NCBI RefSeq assembly: GCF_017888565.1
Contig: NZ_JAGHFX010000094.1
Location: 62,001-126,000 of the forward strand
From: Clostridium sp.
Lineage (GTDB): Bacteria > Bacillota > Clostridia > Clostridiales > Clostridiaceae
DNA: 64,000 bases
Direction: 5' to 3'
Part shown: piece after piece, positions 63,831-64,000 of the stretch
How the letters are laid out: each line of letters begins with the position of its first letter
Position numbering within the stretch: the stretch's first letter is position 1
Position numbers and translations under genes: made by a program
Notes under the pieces: model-generated
Database searches by the model: none
What the model was told of the DNA's origin: nothing
Seen by the model: the letters and a program-made list of their open reading frames with translations, nothing else

Positions 63831-64000
63831 TTAAAAATTCTTTGCAATTTCTTTTGCATCAGAAATTTCATTTGTAACAATTTTTTCTACATCAATTCCA
63901 AATACATCTAAGTTTTCAGCCGCAACACTCTTAATATCTTTAACACCAAAGAATGTTAAAATAGCTCTTAAATATCTTTCTCCCATTTCAAGTTCCTTAG
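63831..64000 (-). CDS. FMN-dependent NADH-azoreductase-like protein, C-terminal part (runs off the window)
   Basis: Only the last 56 codons are present: GERYLRAILTFFGVKDIKSV, AAENLDVFGIDVEKIVTNEI, SDAKEIAKNF and stop. The pattern YL-x-x-I-L-x-F-x-G-x-x-D followed by AENL matches the end of AzoR-type flavin reductases, which reduce quinones or azo compounds. The N-terminal FMN site lies outside the window, so the assignment rests on the tail. Confidence 0.65.
   Translation of the reverse strand, partial: KELEMGERYLRAILTFFGVKDIKSVAAENLDVFGIDVEKIVTNEISDAKEIAKNF

Overview
The window is very AT-rich, with strong GGAGG-type ribosome binding sites, short gene spacing and almost every transcription unit closed by an intrinsic terminator. 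The gene set (PrkA-YhbH-SpoVR sporulation trio, rubrerythrin, Na+/H+-pumping pyrophosphatase, selenium-dependent molybdenum hydroxylase maturation genes, AgrB/AgrD quorum sensing, T-box control of cysteine synthesis) points to an anaerobic spore-forming Clostridium sensu stricto. It resembles the C. perfringens / C. baratii neighbourhood; that placement is inference, since no rRNA is present. Most genes lie on the minus strand.

Region by region. 0-10 kb: a partial hppA, ddl, a queG-plsC-nth unit, a cysK-cysE operon behind a cysteine T-box, an MgtE-like CBS protein with a possible switching leader, a membrane protein and a lipid kinase. 10-19 kb: pssA, rubrerythrin with two unknown proteins, then a decaying stretch with an S41 peptidase pseudogene, a fused 3' gene fragment, a degenerate IS256-type transposase and an Xre regulator with its operators. 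19-24 kb: spoVR, yhbH, prkA and a 41-residue peptide gene with a very good promoter. 24-32 kb: a GntR-controlled ABC exporter, a broken acetyltransferase, a Gly/Pro-rich protein, and an NSS transporter with its small MetS-type subunit. 32-39 kb: DUF488, a SWIM-SNF2 helicase, a flavodoxin and an MFS transporter. 39.9-43.5 kb: agrB, agrD and two tandem AgrC-like kinases. 43.6-54.4 kb: recQ and an eight-gene ribose operon (rbsK-D-A-C-B-R plus split transketolase), then initiator tRNA-Met. 54.4-62 kb: a ThiM-like protein with a disrupted active site, a Nudix protein, and the selenium/molybdenum cluster (selD, yqeC, yqeB, an xdhC stub, mogA-like, moeA-like, yedF). 62-64 kb: an MscS channel, a DUF1540 protein and a partial azoreductase.

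Three things deserve most attention. (1) The agr locus encodes a 42-residue AgrD with serine, not cysteine, at the expected ring position, followed by two duplicated GHKL kinases and no response regulator. (2) A family of composite palindromic intergenic elements occurs four times: module B (about 90-160 bp) is followed by module A. Two A copies are about 240 bp giant hairpins and two are internally deleted versions of about 65-75 bp. All four sit at the 3' ends of minus-strand genes, like non-autonomous mobile palindromes. (3) Several genes are reduced to short but readable stubs (xdhC, an agrB-like start, S41 peptidase, GNAT), showing recent gene decay.
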